26,873 bases of DNA from Mesostigma viride (GCA_009746045.1 RPFO01002000.1:1-26873), one strand, 5' to 3'. Shown: positions 6,191 through 21,477, counted from the stretch's first letter. Translations and numbers: made by a program. Notes: generated from the letters alone by a model not told the origin.

Positions 6191-8385
6191 ACAAGAGGAG
6201 CACGAGATATGAGCACAAGAGGAGCACGAGATATAAGCACAAGAGGAGCACGAGATATGAGCACAAGAGGAGCACGAGATATAAGCACAAGAGGAGCATG
6301 AGATATAAGCACAAGAGGAGCACGAGATATGAGCACAAGAGGAGCGCGAGATATAAGCACAAGAGGAGCACGAGATATAAGCACAAGAGGAGCACGAGAT
6401 ATGAGCACAAGAGGAGCACGAGATATAAGCACAAGAGGAGCATGAGATGTATGCACAAGAGGAGCACGAGATATGAGCACAAGAGGAGCACGAGATATGA
6501 GCACAAGAGGAGCACGAGATATAAGCACAAGAGGAGCACGAGATGTATGCACAAGAGGAGCACGAGATATGAGCACAAGAGGAGCACGAGATATGAGCAC
6601 AAGAGGAGCACGAGATATAAGCACAAGAGGAGCACAAGATATGAGCACAAGAGGAGCACGAGATATATGCACAAGAGGAGCACGAGATATAAGCACAAGA
6701 GGAGCACGAGATATGAGCACAAGAGGAGCACGAGATATGAGCACAAGAGGAGCACGAGATATGAGCACAAGAGGAGCACGAGATACAAGCACAAGAGGAG
6801 CACGAGATATGAGCACAAGAGGAGCACGAGATATGAGCACAAGAGGAGCACGAGATGTATGCACAAGAGGAGCACGAGATATGAGCACAAGAGGAGCACG
6901 AGATGTAAGCACAAGAGGAGCATGAGATATAAGCACAAGAGGAGCACGAGATATAAGCACAAGAGGAGCACGAGATATGAGCACAAGAGGAGCATGAGAT
7001 ATGAGCACAAGAGGAGCACGAGATATGAGCACAAGAGGAGCACGAGATATGAGCACAAGAGGAGCACGAGATATGAGCACAAGAGGAGCACGAGATATGA
7101 GCACAAGAGGAGCACGAGATATAAGCACAAGAGGAGCACGAGATATATGCACAAGAGGAGCACGAGATATGAGCACAAGAGGAGCATGAGATATAAGCAC
7201 AAGAGGAGCACGAGATATGAGCACAAGAGGAGCATGAGATATAAGCACAAGAGGAGCACGAGATATAAGCACAAGAGGAGCACGAGATATAAGCACAAGA
7301 GGAGCGCGAGATATGAGCACAAGAGGAGCACGAGATATGAGCACAAGAGGAGCACGAGATATAAGCACAAGAGGAGCACGAGATATGAGCACAAGAGGAG
7401 CACGAGATATAAGCACAAGAGGAGCACGAGATGTATGCACAAGAGGAGCACGAGATATGAGCACAAGAGGAGCACGAGATATGAGCACAAGAGGAGCACG
7501 AGATATAAGCACAAGAGGAGCACGAGATATGAGCACAAGAGGAGCACGAGATATATGCACAAGAGGAGCACGAGATATGAGCACAAGAGGAGCACGAGAT
7601 ATGAGCACAAGAGGAGCACGAGATATAAGCACAAGAGGAGCACGAGATATGAGCACAAGAGGAGCACGAGATATAGCACAAGAGGAGCACGAGATATAAG
7701 CACAAGAGGAGCACGAGATATGAGCACAAGAGGAGCACGAGATATGAGCACAAGAGGAGCACGAGATATGAGCACAAGAGGAGCACGAGATATAAGCACA
7801 AGAGGAGCACGAGATATGCACAAGAGGAGCACGAGATATGAGCACAAGAGGAGCACGAGATATAAGCACAAGAGGAGCACGAGATATAAGCACAAGAGGA
7901 GCACGAGATATGAGCACAAGAGGAGCACGAGATATAAGCACAAGAGGAGCACGAGATATGAGCACAAGAGGAGCATGAGATATAAGCACAAGAGGAGCAC
8001 GAGATATGAGCACAAGAGGAGCACGAGATATAAGCACAAGAGGAGCACGAGATATGAGCACAAGAGGAGCACGAGATATGAGCACAAGAGGAGCACGAGA
8101 TATAAGCACAAGAGGAGCACGAGATATAAGCACAAGAGGAGCGCGAGATATAAGCACAAGAGGAGCACGAGATGTATGCACAAGAGGAGCACGAGATATG
8201 AGCACAAGAGGAGCACGAGATGTAAGCACAAGAGGAGCATGAGATATAAGTACAAGAGGAGCACGAGATATAAGCACAAGAGGAGCACGAGATATAAGCA
8301 CAAGAGGAGCACGAGATATAAGCACAAGAGGAGCACGAGATATAAGCACAAGAGGAGCACGAGATATAAGCACAAGAGGAGCACG

Positions 8386-8516
8386 AGAGGTATGCACAAG
8401 AGGAGCACGAGATGTATGCACAAGAGGAGCACGAGATATGAGCACAAGAGGAGCACGAGATGTATGCACAAGAGGAGCACGAGATGTATGCACAAGAGGA
8501 GCACGAGATATTAGCA
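8386..8516. repeat. Six-linker signature block, copy 2
   Basis: The linker order is identical to 6061-6190, at an offset of 2,325 bp. This equals 97 units less the 3 bp lost at the two short linkers near 7672 and 7813. In both copies the preceding units carry TATAAG linkers, consistent with duplication of a multi-unit block. Confidence 0.8.
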
Positions 8517-11500
8517 CAAGAGGAGCACAAGATATGAGCACAAGAGGAGCACGAGATATAAGCACAAGAGGAGCACGAGATATGAGCACAAGAGGAGCAC
8601 GAGATATGAGCACAAGAGGAGCATGAGATATGAGCACAAGAGGAGCACGAGATATGAGCACAAGAGGAGCACGAGATATAGCACAAGAGGAGCACGAGAT
8701 ATAGCACAAGAGGAGCACGAGATATGAGCACAAGAGGAGCACGAGATATAAGCACAAGAGGAGCACGAGATATAAGCACAAGAGGAGCACGAGATGTAGC
8801 ACAAGAGGAGCACGAGATATAGCACAAGAGGAGCACGAGATATAAGCACAAGAGGAGCACGAGATATGAGCACAAGAGGAGCACGAGATATGAGCACAAG
8901 AGGAGCACGAGATATTAGCACAAGAGGAGCACGAGATATAAGCACAAGAGGAGCACGAGATATGAGCACAAGAGGAGCACGAGATATATGCACAAGAGGA
9001 GCACGAGATATAAGCACAAGAGGAGCACGAGATATGAGCACAAGAGGAGCACGAGATATGAGCACAAGAGGAGCACGAGATATGAGCACAAGAGGAGCAC
9101 GAGATATAAGCACAAGAGGAGCACGAGATATGAGCACAAGAGGAGCACGAGATATGAGCACAAGAGGAGCACGAGATATAAGCACAAGAGGAGCACGAGA
9201 TATAAGCACAAGAGGAGCACGAGATGTATGCACAAGAGGAGCACGAGATATATGCACAAGAGGAGCACGAGATATAAGCACAAGAGGAGCACGAGATATG
9301 AGCACAAGAGGAGCACGAGATATAAGCACAAGAGGAGCACGAGATATGAGCACAAGAGGAGCACGAGATATGAGCACAAGAGGAGCACGAGATATGAGCA
9401 CAAGAGGAGCACGAGATATAAGCACAAGAGGAGCACGAGATATGAGCACAAGAGGAGCACGAGATATAAGCACAAGAGGAGCACGAGATATAAGCACAAG
9501 AGGAGCACGAGATATGAGCACAAGAGGAGCACGAGATATGAGCACAAGAGGAGCACGAGATATAAGCACAAGAGGAGCACGAGATATGAGCACAAGAGGA
9601 GCACGAGATATGAGCACAAGAGGAGCACGAGATATGAGCACAAGAGGAGCACGAGATATAAGCACAAGAGGAGCACGAGATATGAGCACAAGAGGAGCAC
9701 GAGATATAGCACAAGAGGAGCACGAGATATAAGCACAAGAGGAGCACGAGATATGAGCACAAGAGGAGCACGAGATATGAGCACAAGAGGAGCACGAGAT
9801 ATGAGCACAAGAGGAGCACGAGATATAAGCACAAGAGGAGCACGAGATATGAGCACAAGAGGAGCACGAGATATGAGCACAAGAGGAGCACGAGATATAA
9901 GCACAAGAGGAGCACGAGATATAAGCACAAGAGGAGCACGAGATATATGCACAAGAGGAGCACGAGATATAGCACAAGAGGAGCACGAGATATAAGCACA
10001 AGAGGAGCACGAGATATGAGCACAAGAGGAGCACGAGATATAAGCACAAGAGGAGCACGAGATATGAGCACAAGAGGAGCACGAGATATGAGCACAAGAG
10101 GAGCACGAGATATGAGCACAAGAGGAGCACGAGATATAAGCACAAGAGGAGCACGAGATATGAGCACAAGAGGAGCACGAGATATAAGCACAAGAGGAGC
10201 ACGAGATATGAGCACAAGAGGAGCACGAGATATAAGCACAAGAGGAGCATGAGATATTAGCACAAGAGGAGCATGAGATATTAGCACAAGAGGAGCACGA
10301 GATATAAGCACAAGAGGAGCACGAGAGGTATGCACAAGAGGAGCACGAGATGTATGCACAAGAGGAGCACGAGATATGAGCACAAGAGGAGCACGAGATA
10401 TAAGCACAAGAGGAGCACGAGATATAAGCACAAGAGGAGCACGAGATATGAGCACAAGAGGAGCACGAGATATGAGCACAAGAGGAGCACGAGATATTAG
10501 CACAAGAGGAGCACGAGAGGTATGCACAAGAGGAGCACGAGATGTATGCACAAGAGGAGCACGAGATATGAGCACAAGAGGAGCACGAGATGTAAGCACA
10601 AGAGGAGCACGAGATATAGCACAAGAGGAGCACGAGATATATGCACAAGAGGAGCACGAGATATAAGCACAAGAGGAGCACGAGATATAGCACAAGAGGA
10701 GCACGAGATATAAGCACAAGAGGAGCACGAGATATGAGCACAAGAGGAGCACGAGATATGAGCACAAGAGGAGCACGAGATATAGCACAAGAGGAGCACG
10801 AGATATGAGCACAAGAGGAGCACGAGATATGAGCACAAGAGGAGCACGAGATGTATGCACAAGAGGAGCACGAGATATAGCACAAGAGGAGCACGAGATA
10901 TGAGCACAAGAGGAGCACGAGATATAAGCACAAGAGGAGCACGAGATATGAGCACAAGAGGAGCACGAGATATGAGCACAAGAGGAGCACGAGATATGAG
11001 CACAAGAGGAGCACGAGATATGAGCACAAGAGGAGCACGAGATATGAGCACAAGAGGAGCACGAGATATGAGCACAAGAGGAGCACGAGATATAAGCACA
11101 AGAGGAGCACGAGATATGAGCACAAGAGGAGCACGAGATATGAGCACAAGAGGAGCACGAGATATGAGCACAAGAGGAGCACGAGATATAAGCACAAGAG
11201 GAGCACGAGATATGAGCACAAGAGGAGCACGAGATATGAGCACAAGAGGAGCACGAGATATGAGCACAAGAGGAGCACGAGATATAAGCACAAGAGGAGC
11301 ACGAGATATGAGCACAAGAGGAGCACGAGATATGAGCACAAGAGGAGCACGAGATATGAGCACAAGAGGAGCACGAGATATGAGCACAAGAGGAGCACGA
11401 GATATAAGCACAAGAGGAGCACGAGATATAGCACAAGAGGAGCACGAGATATAAGCACAAGAGGAGCACGAGATATGAGCACAAGAGGAGCACGAGATAT

Positions 11501-14500
11501 GAGCACAAGAGGAGCACGAGATATAGCACAAGAGGAGCACGAGATATAAGCACAAGAGGAGCACGAGATATGAGCACAAGAGGAGCACGAGATATAAGCA
11601 CAAGAGGAGCACGAGATATGAGCACAAGAGGAGCACGAGATATGAGCACAAGAGGAGCACGAGATATAGCACAAGAGGAGCACGAGATATGAGCACAAGA
11701 GGAGCACGAGATATAAGCACAAGAGGAGCACGAGATATGAGCACAAGAGGAGCACGAGATATAAGCACAAGAGGAGCACGAGATATGAGCACAAGAGGAG
11801 CACGAGATATGAGCACAAGAGGAGCACGAGATATAAGCACAAGAGGAGCACGAGATATGAGCACAAGAGGAGCACGAGATATAAGCACAAGAGGAGCACG
11901 AGATATGAGCACAAGAGGAGCACGAGATATAAGCACAAGAGGAGCACGAGATATGAGCACAAGAGGAGCACGAGATATAAGCACAAGAGGAGCACGAGAT
12001 ATAGCACAAGAGGAGCACGAGATATGAGCACAAGAGGAGCACGAGATATGAGCACAAGAGGAGCACGAGATATAAGCACAAGAGGAGCACGAGATATAGC
12101 ACAAGAGGAGCACGAGATATGAGCACAAGAGGAGCACGAGATATAAGCACAAGAGGAGCACGAGATATAAGCACAAGAGGAGCACGAGATATGAGCACAA
12201 GAGGAGCACGAGATATGAGCACAAGAGGAGCACGAGATATGAGCACAAGAGGAGCACGAGATATGAGCACAAGAGGAGCACGAGATATGAGCACAAGAGG
12301 AGCACGAGATATAAGCACAAGAGGAGCACGAGATATGAGCACAAGAGGAGCACGAGATATGAGCACAAGAGGAGCACGAGATATGAGCACAAGAGGAGCA
12401 CGAGATATGAGCACAAGAGGAGCACGAGATATGAGCACAAGAGGAGCACGAGATATAGCACAAGAGGAGCACGAGATATGAGCACAAGAGGAGCACGAGA
12501 TATGAGCACAAGAGGAGCACGAGATATGAGCACAAGAGGAGCACGAGATATAAGCACAAGAGGAGCACGAGATATGAGCACAAGAGGAGCACGAGATATG
12601 AGCACAAGAGGAGCACGAGATATAAGCACAAGAGGAGCACGAGATATGAGCACAAGAGGAGCACGAGATATAGCACAAGAGGAGCACGAGATATGAGCAC
12701 AAGAGGAGCACGAGATATAAGCACAAGAGGAGCACGAGATATAAGCACAAGAGGAGCACGAGATATGAGCACAAGAGGAGCACGAGATATGAGCACAAGA
12801 GGAGCACGAGATATAGCACAAGAGGAGCACGAGATATGAGCACAAGAGGAGCACGAGATATAGCACAAGAGGAGCACGAGATATGAGCACAAGAGGAGCA
12901 CGAGATATAAGCACAAGAGGAGCACGAGATATAGCACAAGAGGAGCACGAGATATAGCACAAGAGGAGCACGAGATATGAGCACAAGAGGAGCACGAGAT
13001 ATAGCACAAGAGGAGCACGAGATATAAGCACAAGAGGAGCACGAGATATGAGCACAAGAGGAGCACGAGATATGAGCACAAGAGGAGCACGAGATATGAG
13101 CACAAGAGGAGCACGAGATATGAGCACAAGAGGAGCACGAGATATGAGCACAAGAGGAGCACGAGATATAGCACAAGAGGAGCACGAGATATGAGCACAA
13201 GAGGAGCACGAGATATGAGCACAAGAGGAGCACGAGATATGAGCACAAGAGGAGCACGAGATATGAGCACAAGAGGAGCACGAGATATGAGCACAAGAGG
13301 AGCACGAGATATGAGCACAAGAGGAGCACGAGATATGAGCACAAGAGGAGCACGAGATATGAGCACAAGAGGAGCACGAGATATGAGCACAAGAGGAGCA
13401 CGAGATATGAGCACAAGAGGAGCACGAGATATGAGCACAAGAGGAGCACGAGATATGAGCACAAGAGGAGCACGAGATATAAGCACAAGAGGAGCACGAG
13501 ATATGAGCACAAGAGGAGCACGAGATATGAGCACAAGAGGAGCACGAGATATAAGCACAAGAGGAGCACGAGATATGAGCACAAGAGGAGCACGAGATAT
13601 GAGCACAAGAGGAGCACGAGATATGAGCACAAGAGGAGCACGAGATATAAGCACAAGAGGAGCACGAGATATGAGCACAAGAGGAGCACGAGATATGAGC
13701 ACAAGAGGAGCACGAGATATGAGCACAAGAGGAGCACGAGATATGAGCACAAGAGGAGCACGAGATATAAGCACAAGAGGAGCACGAGATATGAGCACAA
13801 GAGGAGCACGAGATATGAGCACAAGAGGAGCACGAGATATGAGCACAAGAGGAGCACGAGATATGAGCACAAGAGGAGCACGAGATATGAGCACAAGAGG
13901 AGCACGAGATATGAGCACAAGAGGAGCACGAGATATGAGCACAAGAGGAGCACGAGATATGAGCACAAGAGGAGCACGAGATATGAGCACAAGAGGAGCA
14001 CGAGATATGAGCACAAGAGGAGCACGAGATATGAGCACAAGAGGAGCACGAGATATGAGCACAAGAGGAGCACGAGATATGAGCACAAGAGGAGCACGAG
14101 ATATGAGCACAAGAGGAGCACGAGATATGAGCACAAGAGGAGCACGAGATATGAGCACAAGAGGAGCACGAGATATGAGCACAAGAGGAGCACGAGATAT
14201 GAGCACAAGAGGAGCACGAGATATGAGCACAAGAGGAGCACGAGATATAGCACAAGAGGAGCACGAGATATGAGCACAAGAGGAGCACGAGATATGAGCA
14301 CAAGAGGAGCACGAGATATGAGCACAAGAGGAGCACGAGATATGAGCACAAGAGGAGCACGAGATATGAGCACAAGAGGAGCACGAGATATGAGCACAAG
14401 AGGAGCACGAGATATGAGCACAAGAGGAGCACGAGATATGAGCACAAGAGGAGCACGAGATATGAGCACAAGAGGAGCACGAGATATAAGCACAAGAGGA

Positions 14501-15196
14501 GCACGAGATATGAGCACAAGAGGAGCACGAGATATGAGCACAAGAGGAGCACGAGATATGAGCACAAGAGGAGCACGAGATATGAGCACAAGAGGAGCAC
14601 GAGATGAGCACAAGAGGAGCACGAGATATGAGCACAAGAGGAGCACGAGATATGAGCACAAGAGGAGCACGAGATATAGCACAAGAGGAGCACGAGATAT
14701 GAGCACAAGAGGAGCACGAGATATGAGCACAAGAGGAGCACGAGATATAAGCACAAGAGGAGCACGAGATATGAGCACAAGAGGAGCACGAGATGAGCAC
14801 AAGAGGAGCACGAGATATGAGCACAAGAGGAGCACGAGATATAGCACAAGAGGAGCACGAGATATGAGCACAAGAGGAGCACGAGATATGAGCACAAGAG
14901 GAGCACGAGATATGAGCACAAGAGGAGCACGAGATATAGCACAAGAGGAGCACGAGATATAAGCACAAGAGGAGCACGAGATATGAGCACAAGAGGAGCA
15001 CGAGATATGAGCACAAGAGGAGCACGAGATATAGCACAAGAGGAGCACGAGATATGAGCACAAGAGGAGCACGAGATATGAGCACAAGAGGAGCACGAGA
15101 TATAGCACAAGAGGAGCACGAGATATGAGCACAAGAGGAGCACGAGATATGAGCACAAGAGGAGCACGAGATATAAGCACAAGAGGAGCACGAGAT

Positions 15197-16084
15197 ATGA
15201 GCACAAGAGGAGCACGAGATATGAGCACAAGAGGAGCACGAGATATGAGCACAAGAGGAGCACGAGATATGAGCACAAGAGGAGCACGAGATATGAGCAC
15301 AAGAGGAGCACGAGATATGAGCACAAGAGGAGCACGAGATATGAGCACAAGAGGAGCACGAGATATGAGCACAAGAGGAGCACGAGATATGAGCACAAGA
15401 GGAGCACGAGATATGAGCACAAGAGGAGCACGAGATATGAGCACAAGAGGAGCACGAGATATGAGCACAAGAGGAGCACGAGATATGAGCACAAGAGGAG
15501 CACGAGATATGAGCACAAGAGGAGCACGAGATATGAGCACAAGAGGAGCACGAGATATGAGCACAAGAGGAGCACGAGATATGAGCACAAGAGGAGCACG
15601 AGATATGAGCACAAGAGGAGCACGAGATATGAGCACAAGAGGAGCACGAGATATGAGCACAAGAGGAGCACGAGATATGAGCACAAGAGGAGCACGAGAT
15701 ATGAGCACAAGAGGAGCACGAGATATGAGCACAAGAGGAGCACGAGATATGAGCACAAGAGGAGCACGAGATATGAGCACAAGAGGAGCACGAGATATGA
15801 GCACAAGAGGAGCACGAGATATGAGCACAAGAGGAGCACGAGATATGAGCACAAGAGGAGCACGAGATATGAGCACAAGAGGAGCACGAGATATGAGCAC
15901 AAGAGGAGCACGAGATATGAGCACAAGAGGAGCACGAGATATGAGCACAAGAGGAGCACGAGATATGAGCACAAGAGGAGCACGAGATATGAGCACAAGA
16001 GGAGCACGAGATATGAGCACAAGAGGAGCACGAGATATGAGCACAAGAGGAGCACGAGATATGAGCACAAGAGGAGCACGAGAT
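15197..16084. repeat. Run of 37 identical 24-bp units
   Basis: Thirty-seven successive units all have the standard core and TATGAG linker (888 bp without a single difference), bounded by a TATAAG linker on the left and a TATAG linker on the right. This points to very recent expansion, or to assembly collapse or over-correction in a region that reads cannot resolve. Confidence 0.85.
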
Positions 16085-19000
16085 ATAGCACAAGAGGAGC
16101 ACGAGATATGAGCACAAGAGGAGCACGAGATATGAGCACAAGAGGAGCACGAGATATGAGCACAAGAGGAGCACGAGATATAAGCACAAGAGGAGCACGA
16201 GATATGAGCACAAGAGGAGCACGAGATATGAGCACAAGAGGAGCACGAGATATGAGCACAAGAGGAGCACGAGATATAGCACAAGAGGAGCACGAGATAT
16301 GAGCACAAGAGGAGCACGAGATATGAGCACAAGAGGAGCACGAGATATGAGCACAAGAGGAGCACGAGATATGAGCACAAGAGGAGCACGAGATGAGCAC
16401 AAGAGGAGCACGAGATATGAGCACAAGAGGAGCACGAGATATGAGCACAAGAGGAGCACGAGATATGAGCACAAGAGGAGCACGAGATATGAGCACAAGA
16501 GGAGCACGAGATATAGCACAAGAGGAGCACGAGATATGAGCACAAGAGGAGCACGAGATATGAGCACAAGAGGAGCACGAGATATGAGCACAAGAGGAGC
16601 ACGAGATATGAGCACAAGAGGAGCACGAGATATGAGCACAAGAGGAGCACGAGATATGAGCACAAGAGGAGCACGAGATATGAGCACAAGAGGAGCACGA
16701 GATATGAGCACAAGAGGAGCACGAGATAAGCACAAGAGGAGCACGAGATATGAGCACAAGAGGAGCACGAGATATGAGCACAAGAGGAGCACGAGATATA
16801 AGCACAAGAGGAGCACGAGATATGAGCACAAGAGGAGCACGAGATATGAGCACAAGAGGAGCACGAGATATGAGCACAAGAGGAGCACGAGATATGAGCA
16901 CAAGAGGAGCACGAGATATGAGCACAAGAGGAGCACGAGATATGAGCACAAGAGGAGCACGAGATATAGCACAAGAGGAGCACGAGATATGAGCACAAGA
17001 GGAGCACGAGATATGAGCACAAGAGGAGCACGAGATATGAGCACAAGAGGAGCACGAGATATGAGCACAAGAGGAGCACGAGATATGAGCACAAGAGGAG
17101 CACGAGATATAGCACAAGAGGAGCACGAGATATAGCACAAGAGGAGCACGAGATATGAGCACAAGAGGAGCACGAGATATGAGCACAAGAGGAGCACGAG
17201 ATATAGCACAAGAGGAGCACGAGATATGAGCACAAGAGGAGCACGAGATATGAGCACAAGAGGAGCACGAGATATGAGCACAAGAGGAGCACGAGATATG
17301 AGCACAAGAGGAGCACGAGATATGAGCACAAGAGGAGCACGAGATATGAGCACAAGAGGAGCACGAGATATGAGCACAAGAGGAGCACGAGATATGAGCA
17401 CAAGAGGAGCACGAGATATGAGCACAAGAGGAGCACGAGATATGAGCACAAGAGGAGCACGAGATATGAGCACAAGAGGAGCACGAGATATGAGCACAAG
17501 AGGAGCACGAGATATGAGCACAAGAGGAGCACGAGATATGAGCACAAGAGGAGCACGAGATATGAGCACAAGAGGAGCACGAGATATGAGCACAAGAGGA
17601 GCACGAGATATGAGCACAAGAGGAGCACGAGATATGAGCACAAGAGGAGCACGAGATATGAGCACAAGAGGAGCACGAGATATGAGCACAAGAGGAGCAC
17701 GAGATATGAGCACAAGAGGAGCACGAGATATAGCACAAGAGGAGCACGAGATATGAGCACAAGAGGAGCACGAGATATGAGCACAAGAGGAGCACGAGAT
17801 ATGAGCACAAGAGGAGCACGAGATGAGCACAAGAGGAGCACGAGATATGAGCACAAGAGGAGCACGAGATATGAGCACAAGAGGAGCACGAGATATAAGC
17901 ACAAGAGGAGCACGAGATATGAGCACAAGAGGAGCACGAGATATGAGCACAAGAGGAGCACGAGATATAGCACAAGAGGAGCACGAGATATGAGCACAAG
18001 AGGAGCACGAGATATGAGCACAAGAGGAGCACGAGATATGAGCACAAGAGGAGCACGAGATATAGCACAAGAGGAGCACGAGATATGAGCACAAGAGGAG
18101 CACGAGATATAAGCACAAGAGGAGCACGAGATATGAGCACAAGAGGAGCACGAGATATGAGCACAAGAGGAGCACGAGATATGAGCACAAGAGGAGCACG
18201 AGATATAGCACAAGAGGAGCACGAGATATGAGCACAAGAGGAGCACGAGATATGAGCACAAGAGGAGCACGAGATATGAGCACAAGAGGAGCACGAGATA
18301 TGAGCACAAGAGGAGCACGAGATATGAGCACAAGAGGAGCACGAGATATGAGCACAAGAGGAGCACGAGATATAGCACAAGAGGAGCACGAGATATAAGC
18401 ACAAGAGGAGCACGAGATATGAGCACAAGAGGAGCACGAGATATGAGCACAAGAGGAGCACGAGATATGAGCACAAGAGGAGCACGAGATATGAGCACAA
18501 GAGGAGCACGAGATATGAGCACAAGAGGAGCACGAGATATGAGCACAAGAGGAGCACGAGATATGAGCACAAGAGGAGCACGAGATATGAGCACAAGAGG
18601 AGCACGAGATATGAGCACAAGAGGAGCACGAGATATGAGCACAAGAGGAGCACGAGATATGAGCACAAGAGGAGCACGAGATATGAGCACAAGAGGAGCA
18701 CGAGATATAAGCACAAGAGGAGCACGAGATATGAGCACAAGAGGAGCACGAGATATGAGCACAAGAGGAGCACGAGATATGAGCACAAGAGGAGCACGAG
18801 ATATGAGCACAAGAGGAGCACGAGATATGAGCACAAGAGGAGCACGAGATATAGCACAAGAGGAGCACGAGATATGAGCACAAGAGGAGCACGAGATATG
18901 AGCACAAGAGGAGCACGAGATATGAGCACAAGAGGAGCACGAGATATAAGCACAAGAGGAGCACGAGATATGAGCACAAGAGGAGCACGAGATATGAGCA

Positions 19001-20469
19001 CAAGAGGAGCACGAGATATGAGCACAAGAGGAGCACGAGATATAAGCACAAGAGGAGCACGAGATATGAGCACAAGAGGAGCACGAGATATAAGCACAAG
19101 AGGAGCACGAGATATGAGCACAAGAGGAGCACGAGATATGAGCACAAGAGGAGCACGAGATATGAGCACAAGAGGAGCACGAGATATGAGCACAAGAGGA
19201 GCACGAGATATGAGCACAAGAGGAGCACGAGATATGAGCACAAGAGGAGCACGAGATATGAGCACAAGAGGAGCACGAGATATGAGCACAAGAGGAGCAC
19301 GAGATATGAGCACAAGAGGAGCACGAGATATGAGCACAAGAGGAGCACGAGATATGAGCACAAGAGGAGCACGAGATATGAGCACAAGAGGAGCACGAGA
19401 TATAAGCACAAGAGGAGCACGAGATATGAGCACAAGAGGAGCACGAGATATAGCACAAGAGGAGCACGAGATATGAGCACAAGAGGAGCACGAGATATGA
19501 GCACAAGAGGAGCACGAGATATGAGCACAAGAGGAGCACGAGATATGAGCACAAGAGGAGCACGAGATATGAGCACAAGAGGAGCACGAGATATGAGCAC
19601 AAGAGGAGCACGAGATATGAGCACAAGAGGAGCACGAGATATGAGCACAAGAGGAGCACGAGATATGAGCACAAGAGGAGCACGAGATATGAGCACAAGA
19701 GGAGCACGAGATATGAGCACAAGAGGAGCACGAGATATGAGCACAAGAGGAGCACGAGATATGAGCACAAGAGGAGCACGAGATATAAGCACAAGAGGAG
19801 CACGAGATAAGCACAAGAGGAGCACGAGATATGAGCACAAGAGGAGCACGAGATATGAGCACAAGAGGAGCACGAGATATGAGCACAAGAGGAGCACGAG
19901 ATATGAGCACAAGAGGAGCACGAGATGAGCACAAGAGGAGCACGAGATATGAGCACAAGAGGAGCACGAGATATGAGCACAAGAGGAGCACGAGATATGA
20001 GCACAAGAGGAGCACGAGATATGAGCACAAGAGGAGCACGAGATATGAGCACAAGAGGAGCACGAGATATGAGCACAAGAGGAGCACGAGATATGAGCAC
20101 AAGAGGAGCACGAGATATGAGCACAAGAGGAGCACGAGATATGAGCACAAGAGGAGCACGAGATATGAGCACAAGAGGAGCACGAGATAGCACAAGAGGA
20201 GCACGAGATATAGCACAAGAGGAGCACGAGATATGAGCACAAGAGGAGCACGAGATATGAGCACAAGAGGAGCACGAGATATGAGCACAAGAGGAGCACG
20301 AGATATGAGCACAAGAGGAGCACGAGATATAGCACAAGAGGAGCACGAGATATGAGCACAAGAGGAGCACGAGATATGAGCACAAGAGGAGCACGAGATA
20401 TGAGCACAAGAGGAGCACGAGATATGAGCACAAGAGGAGCACGAGATAAGCACAAGAGGAGCACGAGAT

Positions 20470-21477
20470 ATGAGCACAAGAGGAGCACGAGATATGAGCA
20501 CAAGAGGAGCACGAGATATGAGCACAAGAGGAGCACGAGATATGAGCACAAGAGGAGCACGAGATATGAGCACAAGAGGAGCACGAGATATGAGCACAAG
20601 AGGAGCACGAGATATGAGCACAAGAGGAGCACGAGATATGAGCACAAGAGGAGCACGAGATATGAGCACAAGAGGAGCACGAGATATGAGCACAAGAGGA
20701 GCACGAGATATGAGCACAAGAGGAGCACGAGATATGAGCACAAGAGGAGCACGAGATATGAGCACAAGAGGAGCACGAGATATGAGCACAAGAGGAGCAC
20801 GAGATATGAGCACAAGAGGAGCACGAGATATGAGCACAAGAGGAGCACGAGATATGAGCACAAGAGGAGCACGAGATATGAGCACAAGAGGAGCACGAGA
20901 TATGAGCACAAGAGGAGCACGAGATATGAGCACAAGAGGAGCACGAGATATGAGCACAAGAGGAGCACGAGATATGAGCACAAGAGGAGCACGAGATATG
21001 AGCACAAGAGGAGCACGAGATATGAGCACAAGAGGAGCACGAGATATGAGCACAAGAGGAGCACGAGATATGAGCACAAGAGGAGCACGAGATATGAGCA
21101 CAAGAGGAGCACGAGATATGAGCACAAGAGGAGCACGAGATATGAGCACAAGAGGAGCACGAGATATGAGCACAAGAGGAGCACGAGATATGAGCACAAG
21201 AGGAGCACGAGATATGAGCACAAGAGGAGCACGAGATATGAGCACAAGAGGAGCACGAGATATGAGCACAAGAGGAGCACGAGATATGAGCACAAGAGGA
21301 GCACGAGATATGAGCACAAGAGGAGCACGAGATATGAGCACAAGAGGAGCACGAGATATGAGCACAAGAGGAGCACGAGATATGAGCACAAGAGGAGCAC
21401 GAGATATGAGCACAAGAGGAGCACGAGATATGAGCACAAGAGGAGCACGAGATATGAGCACAAGAGGAGCACGAGAT
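20470..21477. repeat. Run of 42 identical 24-bp units
   Basis: This is the longest perfect stretch of the array: 42 x 24 = 1,008 bp, from the ATG of a TATGAG linker at 20470 to the GAT before a shortened TGAG linker at 21478. Short linkers bound it on both sides (TAAG at about 20456, TGAG at about 21478). The interpretation is the same as for the run at 15197-16084. Confidence 0.85.

Larger units (their letters stand above)
5022..7670. repeat. Left edge of 24-bp array: substitution-rich, indel-free
   Basis: All of the roughly 110 units here are exactly 24 bp; one minus-strand frame runs without a shift from about 7670 to 5171. Both core and linker carry many substitutions, including the rare linkers TAAAAG (5438, 5486, 5654), TACAAG (6781) and TGTATG. 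The first shortened linkers appear at about 7672 (TATAG) and 7813 (TATG). After that, length variants recur throughout the array. This is the oldest-looking part of the array. Confidence 0.85.
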
